Below, piece after piece: positions 35,417 through 46,653 of a stretch of DNA of 64,000 bases. This stretch comes from Parelaphostrongylus tenuis (lineage: Eukaryota > Nematoda > Chromadorea > Rhabditida > Metastrongylidae). The stretch spans positions 1 through 64,000 of the forward strand of contig JAHQIW010001261.1 of the NCBI GenBank assembly GCA_019055375.1, in the 5' to 3' direction. How positions within the stretch are numbered: position 1 is the stretch's first letter; each line of letters starts with the position of its first letter. The position numbers and the translations under genes are program-made. The notes beneath the pieces are model-generated. The model was not told the DNA's origin. It saw only the letters and a list, made by a program, of their open reading frames with translations, and ran no database searches.

Positions 35417-37303
35417 ATGGATGTCCATGCCAAAATAGCGAGCCATCTTATCGGTCTCTTCATGCTTTTGCTGCTGGACACAATCTCGACAGTGTTGGGA
35501 TGTGAAATTATGCCAGCAGGTCAAGGTAATGAACAAACGACCGTTACTTTACAGTAAATACTCCCGGCCTGATTAAGTTCATAGATACTAGTCAGAATGA
35601 TTAAACTATCACATTCTCACTGCTCAAGAGACAGTTAGACAAGACGTTTGATGAAAGGACTTTGAAACTGAAACAAAGACTTCATATGACTTCTGATGTT
35701 ATTTAACATTATGGTTTAGTTTTTCAATATTCTACAACATCTTTGAAGTTTTGTTGCAGCGCGCACTAGGTCCTTCACCGTCACTGGGTTCACTCTGCCT
35801 ACTGCCATGGTTTACAGTGAAAACGCAGCAGTTGCCGCCATGTTCAGGAGCTCAGGGATTTGTACAACGTCTTGTAATGCAAACAGTGAGTTTCTACCTT
35901 AGAGTTTAGGCGTATTTTCCCTTTTCGCGATTTTTGAAGAGGCCTATGATGTGCGTGCCAATTTTTCGGCAATTTGGAGTCCCAACGCCTCCGTGGTTTG
36001 CAGACTAAATATAATATTATAAAATCGTTTCCAAATATGCTCTACCAAGTGGTAAAAACACTTTCTTTAGGTCCTTGATGTTCTCGAAAGGCAAGCTCGT
36101 AGAGCGTTTCTACCTGATGCTGTGATCTCGACCATTTTAGATCAACTTACTGTTAACATCAGATATGAACCATTGAACTGCCCAAGCGCTGCTAATCCAG
36201 CGGATGAAAGTGAGTCCTCGACACTGAACATTGGAAATTGATCATTTTAAGCACGAACATGACAGGCGCTAGAAAAATAGAAAGATTAGGTTAGTAGAAC
36301 ACTAACTGCGGTGCACAACTGAAATGCGCCGTTTGATACTACAATCTTCAAGAAATAGTAAGTATACATCGTTTCAATCTGCAAATTTCTGTTTTTTTCT
36401 TGTTGTTAATGCGGTATTATCACTCACTTGAAACTAAGGAAACTATGTTGAGCAAAAAGCAAATTTAGCGATTTTTTTCTGTTTAGGCTTTAAATGTGTC
36501 GTAAAGCCGAGGAGACGACTCACAACATCAAGAATTCAACAGTAGGGCTAAGAATCCTTGAGCGTACAATGCATGATGGTTTTAAAAGTCTTGTGAAGAA
36601 GAGACGTCAAAGTTTAGAAACGCAATTACAGTTGCGCTTACCTGCAAGCAAAATGCTAACCTGCTAAAATGAGCTGTCCCTCTCATTACTAAACGGGATA
36701 TTGTAAAGGAGCTCAATTCAGCACTTACTCTATTTTCGCCCTTCAAAATATGCTAGAAACTTGACTATGTTCTCAGTTCGGTTTGGAACCACATATCTAC
36801 AACATCTCTTTTGAGAATGATGTAGAACTCAATGTATCAGGTGATAATACAAAGGGTTTCATAACAGAAAAAAGCTAGTTAACTAAAGTGCTACAATTCT
36901 ATTCAACTTTCTTTCATAATGAAAAACTTGTTTTCTGCAGCCCTTAGTTTCTAGCAGTCACGGATGCAAACTCACCGAGCTGCAACATCGTCGACAACAC
37001 GGTGACGAGTATCTGCACTGTGCAGGGGCACGTTAACAAGAAATGTGAGGCAACAACAGCAGAAGTGACAGTAATGCCTATATCTGGAGCACCTTTGACA
37101 ATTTCAGGAACTCTTTCGGTACGACTTGCATCTTTACTGTACATTCGTTTTGCAAAAAATGTATGCAGACCACAAACATCATCATGGCAAAATGGTCGAA
37201 TATGATGTGGCAAAATGTACTGAATCGTGCGCTTCGTATGCTGGCATCGGGTCCATTTGCATCACACTTCTCCACGGCATTTGGCTCTATCGGCGGAAAC
37301 TGA
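35417..37303 (+). pseudogene. Nematode secreted-protein family, copy A: five exons, exon 2 frameshifted
   Basis: Exon 1 (35417-35525) encodes a signal peptide (HLIGLFMLLLLDTISTVLGC). Exon 2 (35760-35885) encodes TRSFTVTGFTLPTAMVYSEN. Exon 3 (36071-36209) encodes VLDVLERQARRAFLPDAVIS and LTVNIRYEPLNC. Exon 4 (36958-37118) encodes CNIVDNTVTSICTV and VTVMPISGAPLTISGTLS. Exon 5 (37169-37303) encodes TTNIIMAKWSNMMWQ and MLASGPFASHFSTAFGSIGG plus TGA. All acceptors and donors are good. Exon 2 is 126 bases against 149 in copy C (50568-50716), and the missing 23 bases put exon 3 out of frame, so the gene is probably dead despite good splice sites. The mature protein would be secreted, with a few conserved Cys. 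I know no function for this family. Confidence 0.7.
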
Positions 37304-38019
37304 AACTGGACGTGATGTGACCAAAACACCATCTGCATTCAACCGATGTCTGTTGATAACCGATTTGCATAAAAACAGCAATAAATTGGTAAGTTACATG
37401 GATGTTGAGAGGCAGAGTAATACAGTAAATTACATCAAAGTGCACAATATACTGAATTTGGAGTTCACACATTCCCTAAAAAGTAGATTAGAGATATGCG
37501 AATAAAACACCATAGGGAAAACTTCCTTTGCTCATAAATAGTGAAAGTGTTCGTGCTGTTTACTTGGTACTGGCCATGAAGAAGCGGGTTGCAGAAAAAT
37601 TGCAAGTATGAAACCAATGAAAATGTTGGAATAAAGGACTTTGAGTATTAAGTTGTAAATTCAGAAAACCTACTGTTTGATAACCTCGTCATGCTCCAGT
37701 AGTTCTTTGAATATCTTCTTAGGTCAAACAGAAACTTTACAATACAGTTCATTCAAACATTCGACATTTCGGCAGTTTCGCCTTCTATATAACCTACAAA
37801 GACTTAACGCAGTCACCAACCACCTCCATTGCTCAATGAGAAAAATCACCAGACCCAGACTTCAATCGCATCAAGCACAAAATCAACTATCAACATACTT
37901 ACTGCTTTTTACGAGTCTGCTAATGAGTTGTTGAAGTGAAGACCACCGCACAAAGATCACTTGGACTTGTAACATATCTCCTCAATCATAACAGCGGTCC
38001 TTTTCTTTATTTGAACTTG
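37304..38019. repeat. Segmental duplicate of 29541-30269
   Basis: Same order of sequence as downstream of copy B. It shares the CATGCTCCAGTAGTTCTTTG and GACTTAACG blocks. No coding function is seen. Confidence 0.65.
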
Positions 38020-38110
38020 CGCGAGGTTAGTACTTCTTCTTCCTCAGAATCTGATGGCTAACGTTTTGGCGGCAACGCTTTCGTCAGTGCTTTACTTAGA
38101 CTTATAGTCA
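38020..38110 (-). mobile_element. Penelope 3'-end remnant with decayed hammerhead
   Basis: On plus, GCGCGAGGTTAGTACTTC and GGCTAACGTTTTGGCGGC resemble the Penelope end at 32070-32115 (GACGCGAGGTTGGTAG, GGCTGACGTTTCGGCG). Read on minus at 38090-38056: CTGACGA, a GCG/CGC hairpin, then AAAA where GAAA is needed, and CGTT. The catalytic G is lost and stem I does not pair, so it should not cleave. It sits exactly between the duplicated gene flank and unit U and is absent at the matching place near 30270, so it is a separate insertion. Confidence 0.5.
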
Positions 38111-39320
38111 AGCGATCACCGATCTCTGAAGTGACACAAATTGAGAAATTGGAAATAACACAGTAATTCGATAGTGAACCCAGTCATGCTGATGGATATT
38201 GTGTATTGGATGATCAAACACAATTTATTTGGTTGAACCATTCTTACCTTTGGTCTGATGTTATAGATACACCCAATGATGTGGACTGATGTGCTATATG
38301 GACTACCTTACGCAAACAGTTGGCGGTTGGTTGCTGACAGATAAATGAATGCGTTGTAACGTAGAAGGAGTGACGGGCAAAACGGTCGTTGGTAGGGCAA
38401 CGAGTCCGAGCACATGTCCACGTATAGGGTGAAATGCGGGCACGAGTCTCGCCTAACGCAAAAGCTTTTGCAGGTCACGCTACTTCGCTGAGTATATCAA
38501 TAATAAAAGTGTTGATCCGGAATCTCTAGTGATCACATCAGCAGTCGTTTAGCTCGCAAATCGACTAGTGGTCGTCGCCTCATTCTACTATGAAGTGATG
38601 CGCTTGCAGTGGGTCGATTCTGGAGAGCTCTGATCGTTATTGATTGACTGACATGCTCCCGGGCGCTCTGCTTCTTTGCCATTTAGTTTACTCCGGACAT
38701 GTAAGATGCATGTGAGACCGCCCTTCCACATCCTTCGTCTCTACTCTCTCCACGATCAGTATATAAGGAGTTGCTTGATCAGTCGACTCGTTCCTCCCGA
38801 CATCTGAACTCATCGATTCCAACTATTTTTGGCTGCAACCGTCAAAAGCAATCACTATTTTGCTTCCACGATTTTCTCAATCTATTGAGGACGGTCTTAG
38901 CGACTTTTGCTTTCTCCTCATATCTTGTTGACACATTGATTCAGATACCCTTAAAGTTGGCTTTGCGTACATTCGATGGCAGCAGTGTATTGATTTTGTG
39001 TTGTTGTTAAGTTTATTTGGTTTGCCGATCCAAGGTTGCGATTCAGCGATGGAGCAAATCCTAATGACATAGCAGAAACACAATGATTTTACACACCAGA
39101 AATTTTTCGCTACGTGCTACTTTCACTGGAAAATCACCATGTTCATCATGTTGCCGACATCCGTGCAAAGAGATATTGCTCATTGGAAAATACTAGGTCC
39201 CCTCAAAAGTTTCGACATTAGAGCAATAAACACCAAATTTGACCAAAGGTAGTTGAAATTGCTTAACAACACTATTCGAAGCATCCGTTATCTACCTGAA
39301 CACATTTCTGCTATCTTTCA
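38110..39320 (+). repeat. 1.2-kb duplicated unit U, copy 3
   Basis: Aligns with 30270-31460 throughout, including the SINE at about 38320-38500 and the TATATAAG block at 38760-38767. The end near ACATTAGAGCAATAAACACC matches both other copies. With the preceding gene copy A it repeats the gene-plus-unit arrangement of 29195-31460. Confidence 0.75.
38320..38500 (+). repeat. tRNA-derived SINE inside unit U
   Basis: GTAGAAGGAGTGACGGGC leader, A-box region GTTGGTAGGGCAACGAGTCC, then AAAGCTTTTGCAGGTCACG and TGAGTATATCAATAA. It is the same insertion as at 28395 and 30490. Confidence 0.6.
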
Positions 39321-39439
39321 GGCAATACCTATATACCGTACTCATGGAATTTGGCATCCTAGGATTTAAAGAAATTTCTCAACCCTCTACGCAAATGACT
39401 GATGTCTTGGGTTTTCTTCTGCTGAAGAAGCGCTATAAC

Positions 39440-39600
39440 GACCGCAAGAGGCTATAGTTAGACAGCGGTAAGTCAGGACTGTACGGCACATAATCCGCAT
39501 AATCCGACAACTCCCATGCCAGTTCGGTCAAATTCTTCTCCATCATTTCGACGGCATGCAGTCTTGCGCCGTCTTGAAGCAGGATGAGAATGTAGAGTGT
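39440..39600 (-). mobile_element. mariner transposase C-terminal fragment (different lineage from 19.8 kb)
   Basis: Minus-strand frame reads LLQDGARLHAVEMMEKNLTE, then ELSDYADYVPYSPDLPLSNY and SLLRSL. This matches the mariner region LLHDNARPH-(helix)-L-WE-L-HPPYSPDL-P-DYHLF with catalytic Asp residues in QDGARLH and SPDL. It is a short orphan fragment next to unit U copy 3. Confidence 0.7.
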
Positions 39601-39929
39601 ATGGTCAAATTTGCTACCAACAAAAAGCCCAGAAAATTCTGCACCAAGCGGCATTATTTCGTTGCTTGAGAGATGGTACAAATGTGTTTAAACTCATGCC
39701 GCGTAATTTGAGTAGTTTTGTTAAGCATTTTCAAAAACTTCTGGTCAATAAATATGGTGTTTATTGCTGTAGTACCGAAACTTATGAGAAGATCAATATA
39801 GTTTTGCGTAGTCTCAGGAAAGGTACGTCGTCTGATGAGGGTAACCTGCCACTGGCGACTGCTAAGTATTTTGAGCTGCTGCTGTATATCATTCTATGCA
39901 AGTCACTTGTATCCCAACTCTGGCCTTGA

Positions 39930-40236
39930 TTGTATTAGAACATTCATCGTGGAAGCATGAAACCTTAGCGGTTGTTTGATGTAGAATACAAATAGCGCAT
40001 TCGCCTCATGCATGACATCGATCAGTGCCTAGTGATCCAAAAGACTTTACACAAATTATGCTCAGTTAGAAACCAAGATGATCTTATGCATATCCTGTGT
40101 ACATTGGACATTATGGCTTTCATTTGAATGTGTTTTTGATCTAGTAATTCATATCGCGACAGGCATTTCATAATCACTTGCTACATAGATTCCGTAGGTA
40201 TTAGAAGTGATCATCCGGTCATACATGGTAGATTCA
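39930..40236. other. Nothing recognised
   Basis: AT-rich, with no exon, repeat or RNA gene that I can support. Confidence 0.4.
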
Positions 40237-40560
40237 TCAGTTGATTTGAATAGCAACATTTCTTCTGATTTCATCCTGCGAGTTTGACGTTGTATTAGAA
40301 ACTACCCATGTCTTTTTGCCCCCTTCTGTGTAAATTAACTCATTTTTGGGGAAGATTTTGTTTTGCTTTATTTTGAATACGGTGTTTAATTGTTTAGGTG
40401 ACAGACATGAAGCAGAGAAAGGCTCACCTACAAAACCTGTTGGGCAAATTGAAATCCACTCTGTGCGATGGTTCTTCCAAACAGAAAATGCGGCTCCATT
40501 AATTGTTTTGCTCACCATTCTGAACAGAAGTTGTGTTAGTTCTTCATTTCCTGTCGTCAT
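40237..40560 (-). CDS. Hypothetical open frame, unknown
   Basis: A minus-strand frame of 107 codons including WKNHRTEWISICPTGFVGEP and SPKQLNTVFKIKQNKIFPK. Composition is protein-like, but I recognise no family, and splice sites around it are not compelling. It may be one exon or a relic of a mobile element. Confidence 0.25.
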   Translation of the reverse strand: MTTGNEELTQLLFRMVSKTINGAAFSVWKNHRTEWISICPTGFVGEPFSASCLSPKQLNTVFKIKQNKIFPKNELIYTEGGKKTWVVSNTTSNSQDEIRRNVAIQIN

Positions 40561-40699
40561 TGGAGATTCCTTTTCAGATTATCATCATTAATATACTCTG
40601 TTGGTGAATGTTTTGTGTTAGATGGCCACAAATGAATATTGGCCCCATTTGCTGAACAAGAACTTATTACAAAAGTGTCAGTAGCAATCCGAAAGCTCA

Positions 40700-41520
40700 A
40701 ATCTCTATCTAAAGCGCTACATATCTGATTTTTCAATTATCTTTTTATAAAGATGTAGAATCCTAGAAGAAATTATGTTTCACACTCGCCATGAGCTTTA
40801 AACATCACACTTATAATTCGCTGGAAGCAGTAAAGCATATCAGCGTATAAGCAAAATCTCGTAGTATCTGCATCAAACGTTTTATTCGAAGTTTTTTCAA
40901 AAGCGGAGGAAAAATTTTTAATTGAATAACAAGTTTCATCCCACATGTCAAGCGCGAATCATCCGCCTCGTAGATTGGGCTGTAAACAAGCTGCCGAGTA
41001 TGTGAAACTTGATCTTATTTCATCTACTGAACTGCAGCGAAACGGTCTTTCCACAAAATAGGCATGCGTTGGAATCACTGAAACTTGCGACGTCGAATGA
41101 TTACTAATAGTGCCAAGAAAGAGCTCTGTCCGGAAAGTTGTAAAGTACAAAGTTTTTATATTCCCTTAAGCACTTGCAAAAGAGCTTTTTCAAGAAGCAA
41201 GCACACTTCTGAGTTCTCCGAAACTTTTGCGATCGAACAAATCTAGCAGTCTAACAAAGGAGTTTTGAACAGCGAAATAGAAGCGAGATAAGAAAATAAA
41301 AGGTGTAGTCGGGTAAAACATAATTTTATTTCAATTTTAACATCGTTGTAAAAGGGTGTTTTGGAAAATCGTATAAGTGCGACTTTAACCAGAAATTCAA
41401 GCTTTCAAATGATAACTGAGATTCCTATGAAAAATTCTTGTCCAGCGAATGGAATCGAATTCTCATTTGTCGCCGCCTAACCGAAAAGTGCGCTATCGGT
41501 CATAAATATGTTTCCAGTGC
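40700..41520 (+). repeat. Dispersed non-coding repeat R1, long copy
   Basis: Shares an ordered series of blocks with 60120-61200: GGTAAACAAG, GGTCTTTCCACAAAATA, TCGAATGATTACTAATAG, AAAGAGCTCTGTCC, AAAACATAATTTTATTTC, then GCTTTCAAATGATAACTGAG and TTGTCCAGCGAATGGAATCG. No open frame is conserved between copies. Class unknown; a non-autonomous DNA element is possible. Confidence 0.6.
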
Positions 41521-41639
41521 TCCGGGGCTAATAGCTAGAAGGTCGTACATTATTGAAAAGAGCCAAAAGACAGCTGTAACTGTATACTGAAATTGATAGT
41601 TGGCTCCATGCAAATCTTTTCACCTATTCGATGTAGCAG

Positions 41640-41760
41640 AGCAGGAGCTCAGGTAATTTAGTGGTAAACACACGTTTTCGTAATGGGTGAGATGAGGGCT
41701 CAGTTTCTGCCCTAGCTTTGAAGTTTTGCACATTACACAACACTCTCGAATATACAATTC
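41640..41760 (+). repeat. tRNA-derived SINE, divergent
   Basis: AGGTAATTTAGTGGTAAACA (A-box-like), a degenerate B box near AGGGCTCAGTTTCTGCCC, then GAAGTTTTGCACATTACACA and CTCGAATATACA, which match the family's 3' body. Confidence 0.45.
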
Positions 41761-43633
41761 CAAAAACATGGCACTCTTATAAATTGCAAAGTCAAGAATA
41801 TTCGAGATTTCTCAAAAAGACTGATGATATGTAGACTACATTCATTAAATTTCGTGTGCTAATTCCTTCTCAGCTCTCGAACGGTAACTCAGAAGATTCT
41901 TAGATTATCCAATACATACGAAATCTTCCAGTGCGTTGATTATAGCCTCCACTGAGCTGAGAGGCTTATTCCGAAAAGGACGCGACCGATTGCAACAAAT
42001 CTAAAACCCAAAAAACAGTGCTTGGTTATTATATAAGCAATACTACTTTTCGTCTTTGTAAGCTTAGGGAAGACAATTCTGTTGGAATTCTGAATAAACT
42101 TGGTTAGAAGATCCCAAAGAATTGCGGATCCTTAAAAGGGAAGGAGTGATGGGAAAAAGCAGATTTGGATCAGAACCAAAACGGTGCATTTCTCTCTCTG
42201 CACTGGTGTTAAACCGTATATGGATCTCAATGTTCTTCAGCGAGTTAACCTTTTAAGGACCAGCGTTGATAGGCAGGCGGCATTACCCCTTCGCTTTCCC
42301 ACAAAACTCAACATCCTCTGTGATGCTTGCTCAGCCGCCTGCCAGCGCCCACACGAGGTGCGACACAGCAATTACAACACCTGAGTGAGACTTGACGACT
42401 TGCTGTGCAAAGCAAAATGCTTCTCATTTCTCTTAAAGGGATAACTGTGGTTGCTTCCTAGATAACTTTTTGAAAACGATATGCACTGGTGTTAAACCGT
42501 ATAAAGATCTTATTCATGCCATATCATCACGGGCGAGGTCTACAATTTCTCCATGCTCAAATTTGCTGTTTACACTACGAGTACATGAGCCATTAGCTCT
42601 AGCATATCACATTTCTCAAATGTTTGATAGCTCTAATGATTATACTGAAAATTAGTGTTCCTCAGCGAGTTTTTCTAAAATAAGCTTGCGTTTATGGCAT
42701 TCTGTAGACTACATATAAACTTCAAGCCTGTATCTGAGTCGCTTTTTGAACAAAATTCGGTTTCCTTACTTTCTGATTCTCCAATTTTGCTATTCTTGAT
42801 TGTATTCAAATTTTTGAAATATATACGAGACTCGGTGTTGCGGCATTAACTTACTGCTATCCATTTGCGCTACCAATTCTTGAATTCTTCGCGTTCAAAA
42901 TTCATCTAGCCGAGAACATTTCGAAAGAAGATTGATTATTTGGCTTCCTGTCCTACTCTGTTGGAAACAAATATGTTTGGAAACTAACACGTTTTCAGTA
43001 ATATCTCGTTACTTCTTTTTAACTAACTTTTCGTCCCCTCGAAAAAATGTTGTTGTTTGTTTCAGAATTTGTGCATTTTATGCTAACTGGCAAAACTCTG
43101 CTGATATTTGTCTAGATTCTAACGATATTTCCCGACATTCTTGTTAATGTTGCAAAGAAACCTGAGTTCACGTTCGCTCTGAAATGTTACCTCATTGAGC
43201 GGTCCGAATTCATAAATGAGATATTTACCACTATATTTCTCAACGTTAAGACGAGGCAGTAGTCGGAGTTTGCTCGACATCGTTCTTTAATCAGTTTGAG
43301 CAACCAACCCCGTATAACTTTGATGATATATAGAGCTTATACTGGAGCAGCTTCAGTTCATAAAGAATAACGAACTCAATCTGAACACCCTCATCCACAT
43401 CACATCAGCACCATCGTATCCATTTGTATCTTATGGACTATCTAATGACGTATAAAACCGATCCTGGTCATTTTATTCATTTCCCAGCACCTTAACTCTT
43501 TGTATCCGAGTGTACCTCGAGTGCACGGCCCGATCTCTGTCTTCAAAAGTGAGCCTCCAATCATTCACTGGCTGGACGTTCATGATCATGAATAGTCATG
43601 TGAAGTTGCTGATGATAATCATGAAAGAAGCTT
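41761..43633. other. No supported gene; one short direct repeat
   Basis: A 22-base sequence (TGCACTGGTGTTAAACCGTA and two further bases) occurs at 42199-42220 and again at 42482-42503. The same frame follows in both (CTGVKPY). Its meaning is unknown. Nothing else is recognised. Confidence 0.35.
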
Positions 43634-44514
43634 ATGCAAACGAATACTGGCTTCACGATTTTCGTCTCTTTCATTCTATTCTTGTTAGTACAACCTGATG
43701 TGTGCTCATCAAGAAAGCACGCAATTCATCTTACCTTCTGCGCTTTCCAAAAGCACTTTACTAACTCCTTATTAAGTAGTGTTAATGTAATCTTCGTAGT
43801 AACTTCTCCATGCATCCTGCTTACAATTTTCGCTGCGAATCATTCTTTTGCTGGCACCAGCATTGTTCTAATGGTCTACAACGATGGTCAGAACGTACGC
43901 ACTGCTAAGGAAATCGATAAGGGAACCTGAACGGTTTCCAAGCAACCATTTTGACATTGTATCTACGGTCTGCGACGATGGATCAGAACGTGGCCAGCGC
44001 CGAAGGTGCTAATAATGGAAGGTACACGGATTCTCAACTGGACATGGCCAAAGTTAAGATTGTGCTTTTATTTTGCAGCGATTGATATCGGGCCGTGATA
44101 TCACAGCCAAATGTATCAATGAAAGAAGCTACACGGGCTACTCACTAATTGCAGCAAAGGTAATTGTTATACTTTTGGTCTCCAGCGACGGATGAGACCG
44201 TAACCACCGTCGTTTTTAGTAAGAAAGAAAACTATACAGACTGATATCACCGAAGTAACGCAGGTGATGTTTAGTGAAAGATTTTATTTGTTGATATGAT
44301 TCTGTGGAATTATTTTGTACTACATACTTGATGATGAGTTTCAGGATCCCACGTAATGGATGCAAACGGAAATTGTGTGATCACGTGTCAACTCGCACCA
44401 CACTTGAAGCTAAGCCTTTCTCACAAGAGGAAAGTACATTCCTATCCTACGCAAGACCCTGTGCGCGTTGACCCTAAGTGGAGTAATGGAAGATTCAAGA
44501 ACATGAAAACATGA
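43634..44514 (+). CDS. Candidate small secreted protein gene, incomplete model
   Basis: A frame starting at 43634 opens with a textbook signal peptide: MQTNTGFTIFVSFILFLLVQ then PDVCSSRKHA. Two later pieces look like exons. One is 44079-44159, 81 bases, with acceptor TTTTGCAG and donor GTAATT, encoding SGRDITAKCINERSYTGYSL. The other is 44345-44514, with acceptor GTTTCAG, encoding DANGNCVITCQLAPHLKLSL and WSNGRFKNMKT, ending in TGA. The phases of these two do not join directly (phase 0 against phase 1), so an exon or donor is missing from the model. Three related segments with a GTCT-x-x-(A/G)CGA(T/C)GG core occur at 43870, 43968 and 44182. The family is not recognised. Confidence 0.4.
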
Positions 44515-46207
44515 GGTAGATGCATAAAAAAGGAACTGTTTCACTCTGTTAACCAGAGTGTTCATCACGCATTTTTGTGAAGATGTAATGATAGCGTTTG
44601 TCTGAGCAGAGTAGAAGTCATTTTGCCCCTTCCAAGCTTCAAGAGATGCGAAACGTCTGAATCTTCTACTTTTTATTTTACAGCATTGTATCTAGTAGAA
44701 AAATATCATTAACAGCGTCGCAGCTACTTATCATGTAAACATTGGAAATTCGATGTGGAACTTTCACGTGATTACGTATGAGCTTTTTTGAATGTGTACC
44801 TGGTCGTCTCGGCACAGAAAAGTTAATGAATTTACACTCCACATGTGAAGTTTATGCTTTTTTTTACTATTGCACATGTGCGTTGATAAAGTTCAGCACT
44901 GCTTGATCAGTTGTTCTTCAACACGATATTTCCTCTATTAGTTTTGTGATACTGTTCAAGTGAACTTCTAAAGGATGCGGAAGTGTTCTCAATGAGTTTT
45001 AAGGGTAAGTTTCATCGCTAATTTCTGTTCATCACCTCAAAACCGTTATTACTCCCGCTATATAATTCTCAATAAAATATTACTTTAGGAGCCATCATGT
45101 CAGCGGACTTGGGTCAATACGTCACTGCTTCTCTTTAATTCAACAAACAAACGGTCAAGGTTCCATTTCAGCTAATGAATTCGAGAGCGTTGGTGTTTCC
45201 CTGATGTCACTTCGTTAAGATACTTGAGTGGTTTAGTTTGTTCCTCGACTAACCAAACACAAGTGTTATAGTTCATCTATAGATCGTACATGAGGACCTC
45301 AACTGATTCAAGGATCGATACCCACATCCTCTTCCTCCAGTTTTATTATGTTTCGTAGTTAGCAAAGCGCAATAATATTGTTCCTCTATTGCATCACTCT
45401 GACATTATTGTAGAAGACACTTTGCCGTTTGTAATCTACGCAACTCCCTCTTTCTCTTTGTCTCTTTCTCGCACTCTCTTACTATCCATAACATCTCTAC
45501 CTAGTGACTGATGTGGTGTCTGTAATTCTCACTCCTAAAGTTTCTTCCCGTTATGTGATTATTATTGTATTACTGCTACTACGTATAGACCGTTCATTGC
45601 TTAATCTGGGGCTACAAAGAGGCAAAAAACCTGTTTGGTAAGAAATGTTGCTTAAACTAGCGTCTTGCACTGTGTAGTGTGTTATACACTTAAAGGGCCT
45701 GCCAACTGCAGGGTTTTTGCAAGGTGGCATAAGGGCATCTGGCTCAAATATCAGCAGCTAATCAATGCCATAGCAACTTTACAGCGTTATTTTGTTAGAT
45801 CTTGTAATCGTAACGACGGCATCAGTCAGCGCAACTAGGGTCTGCGGATAGCTTGTAGACATCGTCAGAATGCGTTCTGATACTGTTTACCTTTTCGCGG
45901 GTGTAGTATCAACTTGTAATCTCTGATCATGCATTCTCATGTACTATGTTTCCGTAAGTCTGTGATATGCATCGAAAGGCGGTTGCACTTTCGATGCACT
46001 TTGGATTATGTTTACTGTAAGTGCTTGTACACTACTGTAACACAAACGAAACTTTTTTTACACTTGATTAGTCACATAATCGAGCTTATTTTGATAAATG
46101 TACTTTGCACGTGAATTGTTAATAAAAGTAACCTCTTATCTTGCCCTATGCCTCCATCGTTCATTTTGACTCTAGGCTTCTCTGACCTTATATCTGCCCT
46201 CTAATGA

Positions 46208-46208
<1 letters not shown>
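44515..46208. other. No supported gene; pyrimidine-rich tract
   Basis: A C/T-rich tract lies at about 45445-45482 (CTCCCTCTTTCTCTTTGTCT and onward). The frame at 45929-46114 has no motif. Nothing else is supported. Confidence 0.4.

Positions 46209-46235
<27 letters not shown>
46209..46235. repeat. (AT)n microsatellite
   Basis: About 13 perfect AT dinucleotides, ending in ATAAATGG. Confidence 0.9.
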
Positions 46236-46238
<3 letters not shown>

Positions 46239-46356
46239 GGCCAAAGGTTGATTCTAAGCGCTTTCCCGCTTTTATTCGCTTACCCATTATCCTGTTGCCC
46301 ACACTATTTGTGATCTTCCAATCGAAGCCATTACTATTGTTGTACTGTTATCATAA

Positions 46357-46653
46357 TGATAAACAGTAATCCAATACAAGGAGTTTGATACAGAAGTAAC
46401 TAGTGCAAGTGCCGCGTGGCTTAAACAACTCGAACAATTCAATATATCCATTGAACTACCTTTGCTACATGGCTCTTCATTGAATTATGCTGATACTTAT
46501 CTCACAGAGCAAATTTTGGCAACTTCGCAGCTGAATATGGGTTCTGAGAAGGTCTACAAGTGTACTGTTCTAACGAAAATGAAACGTGTCTCATATTCAT
46601 ATTCGTCTCATTGCATAAGAGCTACTGTGCACAAAAATTATGTCAGCGTCTAA
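46357..46653 (+). other. Open frame of about 95 codons without a start, unknown
   Basis: After stops at about 46350-46356 the frame stays open to TAA near 46651-46653. It reads YKEFDTEVTSASAAWLKQLE, QFNISIELPLLHGSSLNYAD, YLTEQILATSQLNMGSEKVY. The first two thirds look like real protein sequence. It lacks an ATG near its beginning, so it would be an internal exon or a relic of a polyprotein. No family is recognised. Confidence 0.3.

Noticed and set aside
44620..44670. GCGAAACGTC as a further hammerhead
   Set aside because: No CUGANGA core lies at the required distance upstream and no stem II forms.
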